Positions 42,428-52,089 of a stretch of 64,000 bases of DNA are shown here, piece after piece. Within the stretch, counting starts at the first letter, position 1, and each line of letters begins with the position of its first letter. Below the pieces are notes generated by a model that did not search any database, was not told the origin of the DNA, and worked only from the letters and a program-made list of their open reading frames with translations. A program made the position numbers and the translations under genes. Origin of the DNA: Xanthomonas phaseoli pv. phaseoli (GTDB taxonomy: Bacteria > Pseudomonadota > Gammaproteobacteria > Xanthomonadales > Xanthomonadaceae); the NCBI GenBank assembly GCA_022749655.1, contig CP094243.1, positions 4,898,001-4,962,000 on the forward strand, read 5' to 3'.

Positions 42428-43402
42428 TCACGCCCAGCCGTAGCGAATCAGGTGGAAAAACACCGGCGCGGCGAAGCAGACCGAATCCAGGCGATCGAGC
42501 ACGCCGCCGTGGCCTTCGATCATGTGGCCCCAATCCTTGATGCCGCGATCGCGCTTGATCGCCGACATCACCAACCCGCCGAAAAATCCCATCAGGTTGG
42601 CCACCAACGCCAGGCCGAAGGCATGCCACGGCGCGAACGGGGTAATCCACCACAGCGCCATGCCGAGCAGGCTGGCCGACAACACGCCGCCGATGAATCC
42701 TTCCACCGTTTTGGACGGCGACAATTTCGGCGCGATCAAGTGGCGGCCGGCCAGTTTGCCCCACACGTACTGCAGCACGTCCGAGGACTGCACCACGATC
42801 ACCAGGAAGGCGATCAACAGCAGATTGCGCCCGGCATAGCCGGGAATGTCCAGGTTCAACAGCGCCGGCACATGCGAAATGCAGAATACGCAGATCATCA
42901 GGCCCCACTGCACTTTGGCGGTGCGTTCCAGATAACGCGTGGTGTCGCCGCCGATGGTGGCCAGGATGGGTAACACCAAAAACGCGTAGACCGGAATCAG
43001 CAAGGTGTACATGCCGTACCAGCCGGTCCACACCAGGCCGTATTGCCACGGCAGCACGATGTAGAACGCGGCCAGTAATGCGTAGTAGTCGCCACGCCGA
43101 GTCGGGGTCAAGGTGATGAACTCGCGCAGCGCAAACAACGACACCAGCGCGAACAAGCCGATCACGCCGGCGCGACCAAACACGAACGCAAGGCCGACCA
43201 CCGCGGCCATCACCCACCACGCACGGATGCGGGCGACCAGGTTGTCCAGCACGGCGCTGGGGCGTTCGCGTGCGCGCCAGCGCAGGGTTTCGGAAATCAG
43301 CGTGGCGATTGCCAGCACCAGCGCGATACCGCTGAACAACCACACCGTCTGCTGATGCATCGAAGACTGCTGCAGCTGCCCGCTATACACATACAGGCTC
43401 AT
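42428..43402 (-). CDS. ynbB: Phosphatidate cytidylyltransferase-like protein (CdsA/YnbB type)
   Basis: Makes CDP-diacylglycerol from phosphatidate and CTP, or a related reaction. The 324-residue membrane protein has about eight hydrophobic segments. The CdsA signature is seen as APKLSPSKTVEGFIGGVLSA and KRDRGIKDWGHMIEGHGGVL. This is the last gene of the lipid operon; its ATG at 43402 overlaps the acyltransferase stop (ATGA). The conserved essential cdsA normally sits with uppS and dxr, which are not here, so this is likely a second, pathway-specific enzyme like E. coli YnbB. Confidence 0.88.
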   Translation of the reverse strand: MSLYVYSGQLQQSSMHQQTVWLFSGIALVLAIATLISETLRWRARERPSAVLDNLVARIRAWWVMAAVVGLAFVFGRAGVIGLFALVSLFALREFITLTPTRRGDYYALLAAFYIVLPWQYGLVWTGWYGMYTLLIPVYAFLVLPILATIGGDTTRYLERTAKVQWGLMICVFCISHVPALLNLDIPGYAGRNLLLIAFLVIVVQSSDVLQYVWGKLAGRHLIAPKLSPSKTVEGFIGGVLSASLLGMALWWITPFAPWHAFGLALVANLMGFFGGLVMSAIKRDRGIKDWGHMIEGHGGVLDRLDSVCFAAPVFFHLIRYGWA

Positions 43403-44031
43403 GCGCGGGTCTCCAATTGATCCGGCGACAACGCCAGCAACGCCGCACGTGCACGCGCCAGAAACGCATCCTTGGTTTCGTCCGCATCCAGGCGCAACGG
43501 CGCACCAAAGGTGGTGGTACACAGCAACGGCAACGGCAGCCACTTGCCCTTGGGCATCACGCGCTTGAGGTTATCGATCCACACCGGCACGAACTCCAGT
43601 TCCGGGCGTTGCCGTGCCAGGTGATACAGCCCGCTCTTGAACGGCAGCACCCCCTCATCCGGGTTGCGCGTGCCTTCGGGAAACAGGATCAACGAATCGC
43701 CGGCATCCACCGCATCGCACAGGCATGCGATCGGGTCGCGCGTGCGCTGCGCCGGGTCGCGTTCGATCAACACGCCGTTGAAGACCGCATGGATCAGATA
43801 GCGCCGCAGTGCGGTGCGCCGCCAGTAGTCGGCCGCCGCCACCGGGCGCACTTCGCGGCGCAGGCTGGCCGGCAGCGATGACCAGATCAGCACGAAATCG
43901 CCGTGGCTTGCGTGGTTGCCGTAATACACGCGGCGTTCGTTGGAGGGCGCGCAACCGCGCCACAACGCACGCGCGCCGGTCAGGGTACGAATGGCGCCGC
44001 TGCAGCCGCGCGCGATCAAACGGGCAATCAT
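43399..44031 (-). CDS. PlsC-type 1-acylglycerol-3-phosphate acyltransferase family protein
   Basis: A 210-residue acyltransferase. The catalytic H-x4-D motif is GNHASHGDFVL and the phosphate-binding motif is FPEGTRNPDEGVLPFKSGL. The third block is VWIDNLKRVMPKGKWLPL. It has a short hydrophobic N terminus and would act at the inner face of the membrane, adding a fatty acid to a lysophospholipid-type substrate. The start ATG at 44031 overlaps the upstream stop. E. coli ynb loci lack this gene, so it is an added step here. Confidence 0.85.
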   Translation of the reverse strand: MIARLIARGCSGAIRTLTGARALWRGCAPSNERRVYYGNHASHGDFVLIWSSLPASLRREVRPVAAADYWRRTALRRYLIHAVFNGVLIERDPAQRTRDPIACLCDAVDAGDSLILFPEGTRNPDEGVLPFKSGLYHLARQRPELEFVPVWIDNLKRVMPKGKWLPLPLLCTTTFGAPLRLDADETKDAFLARARAALLALSPDQLETRA

Positions 44032-44666
44032 CTCTGCTCCAGGGTGCGCACGATCGTGCGCAGTCGTATCGCTACCGTCAGCAAGGCACCGGCGATCAAC
44101 ACCGCCAGCGCTCCGATCAGTAACCAGGCCGCAAGACGTGGCTGGCCCATCCATTGCAGCGGCAAGGCCAGCGCGCCTGCCAGCGACAACCACTGCATGC
44201 GTTGCACGCGGCTCATCGGCCCCTGCCGCGGCTCTGGCGTGCCGCAAGCCAGGCCCAGCATGCGCACATACGCGGTGGCCACACAGCACAGCGCCGCCGC
44301 CCACCCCAGGTGCGCAGCCCACGGCAGGCCAGACTGCAGTCCGTAGCCCAGGCCCACGCAGACCAGCACATCGGACAACCGATCGGGCGCGTCGTTGTAG
44401 ACCTCACCGGCGCGCGAGACCATGCGCGCCTGGCGCGCCAGCACACCATCCATGCGGCTGCACCACGGCCGACCCTGCAGCCCGAGCACCGCCAGCAGCA
44501 ATGGCATGGCTCCTTCGCGCGCAGGCGCGCTCAAGCCGATGTAGAACATCAGCCCGGCCAGCGCCGCACATGCGATGCCCACCCACGACACGCCATTGGG
44601 CGTGGCGCCACGCCCGCGCAGCACGCGCGCCCAGTGCAGCTGCCGCTGTTGCTGTCGGTGTTGCAT
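44028..44666 (-). CDS. CDP-alcohol phosphatidyltransferase, second copy in the operon
   Basis: A 212-residue membrane enzyme that moves a phosphatidyl group from CDP-diacylglycerol to an alcohol. The family motif appears as SRMDGVLARQARMVSRAGEV followed by NDAPDRLSD. The usual first Asp of the second DxxxD pair is Asn, as in YnbA-type proteins. About five membrane segments follow (LLIGALAVLIAGALLTVAIR last). Start and stop codons overlap both neighbours. The acceptor alcohol cannot be predicted. It is distinct from the YnbA homolog at the operon's other end. Confidence 0.82.
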   Translation of the reverse strand: MQHRQQQRQLHWARVLRGRGATPNGVSWVGIACAALAGLMFYIGLSAPAREGAMPLLLAVLGLQGRPWCSRMDGVLARQARMVSRAGEVYNDAPDRLSDVLVCVGLGYGLQSGLPWAAHLGWAAALCCVATAYVRMLGLACGTPEPRQGPMSRVQRMQWLSLAGALALPLQWMGQPRLAAWLLIGALAVLIAGALLTVAIRLRTIVRTLEQR

Positions 44667-46171
44667 CAGTCGCCTCCTCCGCCACAGCCGCCACAGCCGC
44701 CGCCATCGCTGCTACCGCCATCGCCGCCACTGTCGCCACCGCCCCCGCCGCAGCTGCTGCCACTGCCACTGCCACTGCCACCGGCGTGACCATGCGGCGC
44801 ACGCAAGCTGTGGTAGTCGGCCCACGGGGTTCCGATCAGTGCCGCAGTGCCGTACAGCGCCACCACCTCGCCTGGATCGCCGCCGGTACGCGCGGCATCG
44901 CGTCGCCGCGTCTGACGCAATGTCGCAAGGCGGGCCTCGCCGCCGAGCGTGCGCCGCACGCGCACCAGCGCAAAGCCCAGGACCAGCAAGGTGGTCAGCA
45001 CCATCAGACACAGCAGATAGCCCACCGGATGGTTGCCCTGCACGCCGATGACCAGCTTGCACACGCCAAGCAGCCATACCAGCGCCACCGGCACGGTACA
45101 TGCCAGACGCACCACGCGTGCCCGCGCCTGGCTCAGCCACAGGCCCTTGTCGATCAAGCGCTGCTCCAGCGGTGCGGCCAGCGCACGCAACGCCCGCAAG
45201 GCCCCCACCGGGTCTTCGGTGGTGCGCACCGCTTCCAGTGCCGGCTGCAGCGCAGGCGGCACTGCAATCTGCCGGTGGCAGCGTACCCAGTAACGCGCCG
45301 GTTCGGTGGCATCGCGCTCCAGATACACCGCATTGCGCACCAGTAACTCGGTGAACCACAGGTCGGCCACGCGATCGGCACCGCCGCCCAGATATGCAAG
45401 CTCGCTGGCATCCACTGCTGCCGCGGTGCGACCGCGGCGCAGCACCCGTCGCAACCATGCCGCCATCGACCAGGCCAGACCGATCAGCGCGATGAACAGC
45501 GGCAGGAAATACACGCCACGCCAGTGCAGCGGCGACAGCGCCCCGCCATTGGCCGAGCGACAGGCCATGCCCACTGCCACCGCGATGATTGCCCACGCGA
45601 CGACGGCATACGGCACACCGCGCTGTGGCCCAGCGAATTGCGGCGCTCCACGCAAGGCCTGCAAGGTCTGTTCGGCAGCGTCCTCATGCGGCGGATCCAA
45701 CGTCGATTGCTGAAGCCGCGCCGCTGGCCACCATTGCGCCGGCGGCTCGCCAAACTGCGTGCGGTAACGCTCCAGCGTCTGGCGGTACTGCGCCTGGAAC
45801 TGCGCGTCTTCACCGGCATCGCCGCGTCCGGGTTGATGATGCAACGTGGTCTGCAGCACGTGCGGGCAGAACTGCTGCCAGTACTCGGGGGTGTCGGTCA
45901 GATGCGTATGCCAGACCTGGTCGACCAACGGGCTGGGGGTGACGTCGTGGGTGTCGGTGCAGGCAAGAAAACAGAACCGCCGGTACTCCTCCACCAAGAC
46001 CTGCGCTTGCGCGGTAGTGCACTGTGCCTGCTTGGCCACGCGCCGAACAAAGGCGGCAAACGCTGCTTCGTCCTGGCCAAAACGATAGCCCTGCAGCCGT
46101 TGCCACAGCGCCCGCTGCGCGGGTGTGGCGTGGCGCGGTTCGCGCTGGGCGGAATCGGGTGCGTTGTTCAT
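44666..46171 (-). CDS. Membrane protein with GRDP-like N terminus and Gly/Cys-rich tail (TIGR04222-type)
   Basis: A 501-residue protein. Residues about 70-130 carry VDQVWHTHLTDTPEYWQQFC, the W-H-x-H signature of glycine-rich-domain (GRDP) proteins. Hydrophobic segments follow near 195-250 (AVVAWAIIAVAVGMACRS, FLPLFIALIGLAWSMAAWL) and 385-430. The C terminus is low-complexity Gly/Ser/Cys (DGGGCGGCGGGG). The latter half resembles TIGR04222 proteins, which end in Gly/Cys-rich tails. The role is unknown. It is embedded in the lipid operon with overlapping codons at both ends, so a part in the same pathway is likely. Confidence 0.75.
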   Translation of the reverse strand: MNNAPDSAQREPRHATPAQRALWQRLQGYRFGQDEAAFAAFVRRVAKQAQCTTAQAQVLVEEYRRFCFLACTDTHDVTPSPLVDQVWHTHLTDTPEYWQQFCPHVLQTTLHHQPGRGDAGEDAQFQAQYRQTLERYRTQFGEPPAQWWPAARLQQSTLDPPHEDAAEQTLQALRGAPQFAGPQRGVPYAVVAWAIIAVAVGMACRSANGGALSPLHWRGVYFLPLFIALIGLAWSMAAWLRRVLRRGRTAAAVDASELAYLGGGADRVADLWFTELLVRNAVYLERDATEPARYWVRCHRQIAVPPALQPALEAVRTTEDPVGALRALRALAAPLEQRLIDKGLWLSQARARVVRLACTVPVALVWLLGVCKLVIGVQGNHPVGYLLCLMVLTTLLVLGFALVRVRRTLGGEARLATLRQTRRRDAARTGGDPGEVVALYGTAALIGTPWADYHSLRAPHGHAGGSGSGSGSSCGGGGGDSGGDGGSSDGGGCGGCGGGGD

Positions 46172-46614
46172 CTGGACATCCTGAGGGCGAGCGCCGCATC
46201 CACCAACAGCAGTTGCACCACCACGCTTGCCAACTGCCAACACAGCAGGCGGCGCATGCCGGTCCAGCGCGATGCCCAGTCGCGGGTGGGTGCACGCTTC
46301 GCCACCAGGCCAATGGCATGCATGGCCGCATCGAGCTGGTGCGCGGCGTCTTGCTCGCTGCCGCCGCAGCGTTCGAGATGCGCGATGGAGGCCGCCAGCA
46401 GGTCGGCATCCAGGCCCACGCGAAACGCCCAATAGCGCTGCACCACGCCGGCCAGCACGCTGATGGCATAGCTCCACTGAATCAAGGGCGGCGCCTGCGC
46501 AACGCCAAGCAAGCCGATGGCCGCCGCCAGCAGCAGCAGTGAAAAGCGGTCCAGTGCTGCACCCTGGCGCAGCACTGCGCGCATGGTCGCCAAGGTCAGC
46601 GGGGAGGGATTCAT
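46168..46614 (-). CDS. Small membrane protein of unknown function in the lipid operon
   Basis: 148 residues with hydrophobic segments FSLLLLAAAIGLLGVA, QWSYAISVLAGVVQRYWAF and a C-terminal CWQLASVVVQLLLVDAALAL. Between them lies a charged helix (DADLLAASIAHLERCGGSEQ). The start overlaps the phosphatase stop and the stop overlaps the next start (ATGA twice). No family is recognised. Its position suggests it is a partner of the Gly-rich membrane protein downstream. Confidence 0.7.
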   Translation of the reverse strand: MNPSPLTLATMRAVLRQGAALDRFSLLLLAAAIGLLGVAQAPPLIQWSYAISVLAGVVQRYWAFRVGLDADLLAASIAHLERCGGSEQDAAHQLDAAMHAIGLVAKRAPTRDWASRWTGMRRLLCWQLASVVVQLLLVDAALALRMSR

Positions 46615-47947
46615 TGCGCTCTCCGTTCGGGGATGTTGTCGCCTTCATGAACATCGCATGCCACCACGATAGCCGCGCGATGCGCATGCCCGAGCACGAT
46701 CGACGGCTGCACGGTGCGTAGCTGTGCGATGGCCGCATCCGCGTCCTGGGCGCGACCGCTGCGCACCAGCCAGGTGGCCACACTGGCAGCACTGCGCGAA
46801 TAGCCCAATGCACAACACACCAGCACCGGCCCGTTCGCCTGCGCCTGCGCGATCGCCTGCGCGGCCTCGCGCAACTGCGCCGGCGACGGCGCGCGACCAG
46901 ATCGAGCATCGGCACCACACGGTCCTGCGCCTGCGCGGCGTACAACGAGAGCTCTGCAGACACGTCCACCACGGCGGCACGTTTGTCGCGCTGGCCGGGC
47001 AACGGAATCCGCCCCAGCCACACGCCATCGCAGACCGCGCGCGGCGACGGCGCACGCCGCGTCCACAGTCGCGAGTTGCACCAGGCCGCCAACAGATATG
47101 GCGCATACAACCAGCGCGCGGCAAGACTCAGACACCCATCGCTGCGCTTCTGGAATCCGCCCGGGCCAAGCAGAGCGTAATTCAACGCAACCAGCAGCAA
47201 GGCCAGGGTGATCCACAGCAACCACAGGGCTGCACCGCCGCTCCACAGCGCCAGCGCAGCGCTGACCAGCGCGCCGGCCAGATACATCACGGCCAGGCGC
47301 CAGCGACGCAGGTCGCGTGCACACCGTGCCTGCGCAAACGGTGCGGCGATCCGCTCCGGCCATAGCCACACGCAGAGCCAGCCCACCGCGAGCCCGGTGG
47401 GAATATCGAGAAAGTGGTGCTGGTAGGTGGTCAGCACCGACACCCCGATCAGTGCGAACCAGCCATGCAGCAGCCAGCGCCACACCCCGCAAAGATGCTG
47501 CGCATAGCGCACCCACAGCACCACCAGCAGCACGATGTGCAGCGATGGCGCCTGATTGAAGGGTTTGTCGAAGCCCAGCAGCACCGCGAACAGCCAACCG
47601 AATACGCCCTCGGTCTGAGGCCGTACGAAGCTGTAGCGCAACGGCCACAACAAGAAACACGCCACGCAGATCAGCTGGGCACTGAGCAGGCGTCGTGCAT
47701 GCGTGTCCAGCTCGCGGCGATTGCGGCAGACAAAAAACGAGACCGCGTAGAACACGTCGATCGACCAGTACGGCACGATGGTCCACGGCCAGAACGGCAT
47801 GCCGTGTTCCCAGCCGAACACCACCGATGGCACCTGCGCCGCCCGCCCGGCCAGCGTGTTGGCCAGGCCGTAGCTGAGGAAGAAGAACGGCCCCAGCAAC
47901 GCCAGCCACAGCGCGGCACGGCCGAATGGGCGCGCAACTTGGCTCAT
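46611..47947 (-). CDS. ynbD: PAP2-type lipid phosphatase fused to dual-specificity phosphatase (YnbD-like), frameshifted
   Basis: The N-terminal half is a membrane PAP2-like phosphatase with PSLH at 134-137 (NQAPSLHIVLL) and TYQHHFLDIPTG, supplying the catalytic His and Asp. The C-terminal domain has the phosphatase loop C379-x5-R385 in VCCALGYSRSAAS. One base is missing near 46889, joining LDLVAR to PSPAQLREAAQAIAQAQ; the repaired length is 445. YnbD of E. coli has the same layout. A phospholipid phosphate intermediate is the expected substrate. Start and stop overlap neighbouring genes. Confidence 0.83.
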
Positions 47948-49704
47948 GCGTCGATTCGCTGCGCCATCGACACGGTGAAGATGCCGAATGCATCGATGCG
48001 TTGCGCCACCTTGCGAAAGCCCGCCGCTTCCACCAGGCCATCCATCTCCTGCTGGCTGCGTCGGCGCATCACCCAGGCCACGCCATCGCGGTGACTGGTC
48101 AGTGCGCGCGCAATGAATTCCAGCTGCGGATGCCAGGGCTGACCGGTGTAGAGCAGATAACCGCCCGGCTGCACCGCCGCGGCCAGGCCAGCCAGCGAGC
48201 GCGCGACCTGGTCGTTGTCGGCAAACAGCTCGTACAGGCCCGATACCACCGCCAGCGTCGGCGCCGGTTGCACTGCTGCCAGCGCTGCCGGGTCGAACGC
48301 ATCGCCCTGCTCGAAACGCGCGATGTCGCCAGCGCCCAGCGTGTGGATCAGCGCCGTGCCCTGGGTCACGTTGAGCGGGCTGAAGTCGCGCAGCACGATC
48401 GCATCGGCACGCTGTGCGCCGCTGCCCAGCGCCTGCAGCACATAGCGGCCGTGCCCGGCGGCGATGTCCAGCACGCGTACCGGCTTGCCGGCGCCACGCA
48501 AGCGCGCCGCTGCATCGCGCAGCAATTCGCCCAGATGGCTGCCGCGGATGCGGATGCCGCGCCAACCGATCGCGTTGAGATACGTGCGGTCGATCATGCG
48601 GCCCAGCGGCCCGCGACCACGTGCCTGATTGCGATAGATGTAATCCAGCGTGCTGCCGGAATCGAAACCGGTCTGCAACCCAAGCGCGATGCCCTCGGAA
48701 AGCTTGCCGCCCAGGCGCAGGCCGGCACGCACGCCACGCCAGCGCAGGTCCTGCAGGCTATTGCGCTGCGGTGGCCAGGCCAGCCGTTCGGCCTCTTCGA
48801 AACTGGGCCCGGCACGGTGCGCATCGCGCAGCGCGGCACGTACCGGCGGTTGCGCAAAACGCGCTTGGACAAACTGGCGAATGTGCGCGACGGCAATCGC
48901 GCGATCGCGTTCGCCCAGGGTGTCGTGGAAGAACCCCGGCAACCAGTGACGCTGCTTGATCGGCGCGCGCAGGTTTTCGTAGAAGCGGTCCTGCGGGCCG
49001 CGATGCACCACGAAATCCGAACCGGAGACCAGCAACTGGGTCGGCACGGTAATGGCCTGTGCATCGTCCACCACGCGATCGGCGGCCGCGTACAGGCCGA
49101 GCAAGACGCGCACCGAAATCGGACGGGTGATCAACGGATCGGTGCGATAGCTTTCCACGCGCTGCGTATCGTGGGTGAGCCATTGCGGCTGGACGTAGCT
49201 GTTGACGAAAAAGTTACCGCGCAACGCATGCAGCAACGCCAGCCCGGCGCGTGCAAACGGTACATACAACTTCACCTTGAACGCCGGCGATGCCAGCATC
49301 AGCGCGCGCAGCGGCGGGGCGTAATCGTGCACCCAGGTGGCGGCCACCACCGCGCCCACGCTTTGCGCAATCACCACGATGTCCTGCACCGCGATGCCGT
49401 GGGTGGCGCGAAGATGCGCGATGAAGCTGTCCAGATCGCGCACCAGCGCGTCGAAGCCCGGCGCATCGCCACGCACCCCGGGCGAGCGGCCGTTGCCGCG
49501 TGCGTCCCAGGCGAAGAACTGCGCGTCGGGGATGTCGAGTTCTTCGGCCAGATGCATCACACGGCCAGAGTGCTCATGGCCGCGATGCAGCAGCACCACC
49601 GCCTTCGGCGTGCCGGTCGCAGCGGCATCGTGCAACGGCCAATGCCGGTAGAACAGTGGCACACCATCGAAACTGACGAACTCGCGCTCTAGCACTGTGC
49701 GCAT
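47944..49704 (-). CDS. ynbC: Alpha/beta hydrolase fused to SAM methyltransferase (YnbC-like)
   Basis: A 586-residue fusion. The hydrolase half has the oxyanion region VVLLHRGHEHSGR, nucleophile S115 in VIAQSVGAVV, an acid in VSGSDFVVH and the His in GFFHDTLGE. The second half is a class I methyltransferase with VRVLDIAAGHGRYVL and VVSGLYELFADND. The same fusion is YnbC in E. coli. The hydrolase could trim an acyl chain and the methyltransferase modify a head group; both are inferences. Its stop overlaps the ynbD start. Confidence 0.85.
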   Translation of the reverse strand: MRTVLEREFVSFDGVPLFYRHWPLHDAAATGTPKAVVLLHRGHEHSGRVMHLAEELDIPDAQFFAWDARGNGRSPGVRGDAPGFDALVRDLDSFIAHLRATHGIAVQDIVVIAQSVGAVVAATWVHDYAPPLRALMLASPAFKVKLYVPFARAGLALLHALRGNFFVNSYVQPQWLTHDTQRVESYRTDPLITRPISVRVLLGLYAAADRVVDDAQAITVPTQLLVSGSDFVVHRGPQDRFYENLRAPIKQRHWLPGFFHDTLGERDRAIAVAHIRQFVQARFAQPPVRAALRDAHRAGPSFEEAERLAWPPQRNSLQDLRWRGVRAGLRLGGKLSEGIALGLQTGFDSGSTLDYIYRNQARGRGPLGRMIDRTYLNAIGWRGIRIRGSHLGELLRDAAARLRGAGKPVRVLDIAAGHGRYVLQALGSGAQRADAIVLRDFSPLNVTQGTALIHTLGAGDIARFEQGDAFDPAALAAVQPAPTLAVVSGLYELFADNDQVARSLAGLAAAVQPGGYLLYTGQPWHPQLEFIARALTSHRDGVAWVMRRRSQQEMDGLVEAAGFRKVAQRIDAFGIFTVSMAQRIDA

Positions 49705-49790
49705 CGAAGCATCCTGAAAGATCGAAAGGTTGAATCGCAGGGATCACCACAGAGCAGCGCGGCCAGCGGCATTGCTGCAGGACTGGATCG

Positions 49791-50408
49791 CTAGGTGCCT
49801 GCGGGCGCCTGCGCCAGCCCGGCGCGCACCCGCCGCCACACCGTGGCCATGCAGGCCAGACTCAAGGCGATGGCGACCCAGGTGACGCCGCGCGCACCCA
49901 GCAAGCCACAGGCCAGGCCAACGCCCAGCACGCCGATCACGAAGGCGCGGTCGCTCTTGCCCATCGGCCCGTCGTAGCGGCGGCTGGCGCCGACCATCAG
50001 GCCGAGCACGCCGGCGTATTCGGTCAGCGCGGCCAGGAGCGCGAAGATCCACAGCCAGGCTGCGCTCACACCGGGCACGCCAAGCAGGCTCAAGTACAAC
50101 GCCGCATCGGCCACCACATCGCATAGCTCGTTGAGGTAAGCGCCCAGCCGCGACTGCTGGCCGAACTCGCGCGCCAGCATGCCGTCCACCGCATTGAGGG
50201 CCATGCGCACCAGCATCCATACCGGCAGCAACAGATACAGCACCGGCCAGCTGGGGCCGCCGCGCAACACCACCGCCGCCACCATCAGCGACACCGCCGC
50301 AGCGATCAGCGTGACCTGATTGGCGGTGATGCCACCGCGATACAGCGCGCCCACCATCGGCCGCAGCAGCGCCTGGAAGCGTCCTTTCAGTGCATAGATC
50401 GAAGCCAT
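49791..50408 (-). CDS. ynbA: CDP-alcohol phosphatidyltransferase (YnbA-like)
   Basis: The first gene of the lipid operon. The 205-residue product begins [20 protein letters not shown], matching the E. coli YnbA start, so I prefer the ATG at 50408 to the one at 50426. The catalytic motif is [20 protein letters not shown] followed by NELCDVVAD. About six membrane segments are visible. It would join a phosphatidyl group to an unknown alcohol. An 86-bp gap, the largest in the operon, precedes ynbC. The divergent purH starts 73 bp away, so the promoter must lie in that short interval. Confidence 0.85.
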   Translation of the reverse strand: MASIYALKGRFQALLRPMVGALYRGGITANQVTLIAAAVSLMVAAVVLRGGPSWPVLYLLLPVWMLVRMALNAVDGMLAREFGQQSRLGAYLNELCDVVADAALYLSLLGVPGVSAAWLWIFALLAALTEYAGVLGLMVGASRRYDGPMGKSDRAFVIGVLGVGLACGLLGARGVTWVAIALSLACMATVWRRVRAGLAQAPAGT

Positions 50409-50481
50409 ACGGGGTGTTGAGTCCATTCGAGCGCTGGCGCAGCCTACAATATCGGCTGCTCCGCAACGACATCCCCCACCG

Positions 50482-52065
50482 ATGGCCTCTGATTTCCTGC
50501 CCGTGCGCCGGGCCCTGCTCTCCGTTTCCGATAAGACCGGCCTGATCGACCTGGCCCACGCGCTGGTGGCGCGCAACGTCGAGCTGCTGTCCACCGGCGG
50601 CACCGCCAAGGCGATCCGCGAAGCCGGCCTGCCGGTGAAAGACGTTGCCGAGCTGACCGGTTTCCCGGAAATGATGGATGGCCGCGTCAAGACCCTGCAC
50701 CCGCTGGTGCACTGCGGCTTGCTGGGACGCGCCGGTGTCGACGAAGCGGTGATGGCCGAGCACGGCATCGTGCCGATCGACCTGCTGGTGCTGAACCTGT
50801 ATCCATTCGAGTCGGTCACGGTCAAGGCCGATTGCACCCTGGCCGATGCGGTGGAAAACATCGACATCGGCGGCCCGGCGATGTTGCGCAGCGCGGCCAA
50901 GAATTTCGCGCGCGTGGCCGTGGCCACCGATCCGGCGCAGTACGCCGACCTGCTGGCCGAGTTGGAGGCAAACGACGGGCAGCTGTCGGCGGCCAAGCGC
51001 TTTGCGCTGTCGGTGGCCGCGTTCAACCGCGTGGCGCAGTACGACGCGGCGATCAGCAACTATCTCTCGGCCGTGGCCGACAGCGCCGAGGCAGTGCCCA
51101 CGCGCAGCCCGTTCCCGGCGCAGATCAATTCCAACTTCGTCAAGGTGATGGACCTGCGCTACGGCGAGAACCCGCACCAGTCCGGCGCGTTCTACCGCGA
51201 CCTGTACCCGGTGCCGGGCACGCTGGCCACCTTCCAGCAGTTGCAGGGCAAGGAACTCAGCTACAACAACCTGGCCGATGCCGATGCGGCGTGGGAATGC
51301 GTGCGCCAGTTCGATGCGCCGGCCTGCGTGATCGTCAAGCACGCCAACCCGTGCGGCGTGGCGGTGGGCGCGGGCTGCGGCGATGCCTACGAGTTGGCCT
51401 ACGCCACCGACCCGACCAGCGCGTTCGGCGGCATCCTGGCGTTCAACAAGACCCTGGACGCAGCGACGGCAAAGGCCATTCTGGACCGCCAGTTCGTCGA
51501 AGTGCTGATCGCACCCGACTACGAAGCCGGTGCGCTGGACTACGCCACCAAGAAGGCCAACGTGCGCGTGCTCAAGATTCCGCACGGCAATGGCCTCAAC
51601 AACTACGACACCAAGCGGATCGGCTCGGGCCTGTTGATGCAGTCGGCCGACAACCGCGGCATGTCGCTGGGCGAGTTGAGCGTGGTCACCCAGCGTGCGC
51701 CCAACGAGGCAGAACTGGGCGATCTGCTGTTTGCCTGGCGCGTGGCCAAGTACGTCAAATCCAACGCGATCGTGTATGCCAAGGACAGCCGCACCATTGG
51801 CGTGGGCGCCGGGCAGATGAGCCGCGTGGTCAGCGCCAAGATCGCCGCGCTCAAGGCCGAGGAAGCCAAGCTCACCGTAGCCGGCTCGGTGATGGCATCG
51901 GATGCGTTCTTCCCGTTCCGCGACGGCATCGATGCTGCGGCTGCGGCCGGCATCAAGGCGGTGATCCAGCCCGGCGGTTCGATGCGCGATGGCGAGGTGA
52001 TCGCCGCCGCCGACGAACACGGCATCGCGATGGTGTTTACCGGCGTGCGCCATTTCCGGCATTGA
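50482..52065 (+). CDS. purH: Bifunctional AICAR formyltransferase / IMP cyclohydrolase
   Basis: A 527-residue enzyme for the last two steps of IMP synthesis. The N-terminal IMP cyclohydrolase (MGS-like fold) shows [20 protein letters not shown] and the signature [20 protein letters not shown]. The C-terminal formyltransferase has [43 protein letters not shown] and [10 protein letters not shown]. The frame is intact and the ATG at 50482 fits the family. A lipoprotein gene and purD follow on the same strand, so the three may share a transcript. Confidence 0.98.
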   Translation: MASDFLPVRRALLSVSDKTGLIDLAHALVARNVELLSTGGTAKAIREAGLPVKDVAELTGFPEMMDGRVKTLHPLVHCGLLGRAGVDEAVMAEHGIVPIDLLVLNLYPFESVTVKADCTLADAVENIDIGGPAMLRSAAKNFARVAVATDPAQYADLLAELEANDGQLSAAKRFALSVAAFNRVAQYDAAISNYLSAVADSAEAVPTRSPFPAQINSNFVKVMDLRYGENPHQSGAFYRDLYPVPGTLATFQQLQGKELSYNNLADADAAWECVRQFDAPACVIVKHANPCGVAVGAGCGDAYELAYATDPTSAFGGILAFNKTLDAATAKAILDRQFVEVLIAPDYEAGALDYATKKANVRVLKIPHGNGLNNYDTKRIGSGLLMQSADNRGMSLGELSVVTQRAPNEAELGDLLFAWRVAKYVKSNAIVYAKDSRTIGVGAGQMSRVVSAKIAALKAEEAKLTVAGSVMASDAFFPFRDGIDAAAAAGIKAVIQPGGSMRDGEVIAAADEHGIAMVFTGVRHFRH

Positions 52066-52089
52066 TGTCACCGGCACAAGGATAGGTCG

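Noticed and set aside
44666..48565. One 1299-codon minus-strand frame spanning several genes
   Set aside because: It is a fusion of real genes and reading-through segments; the individual genes have clear starts, domain boundaries and overlapping stop/start codons. The lost base near 46889 helps join them artificially.
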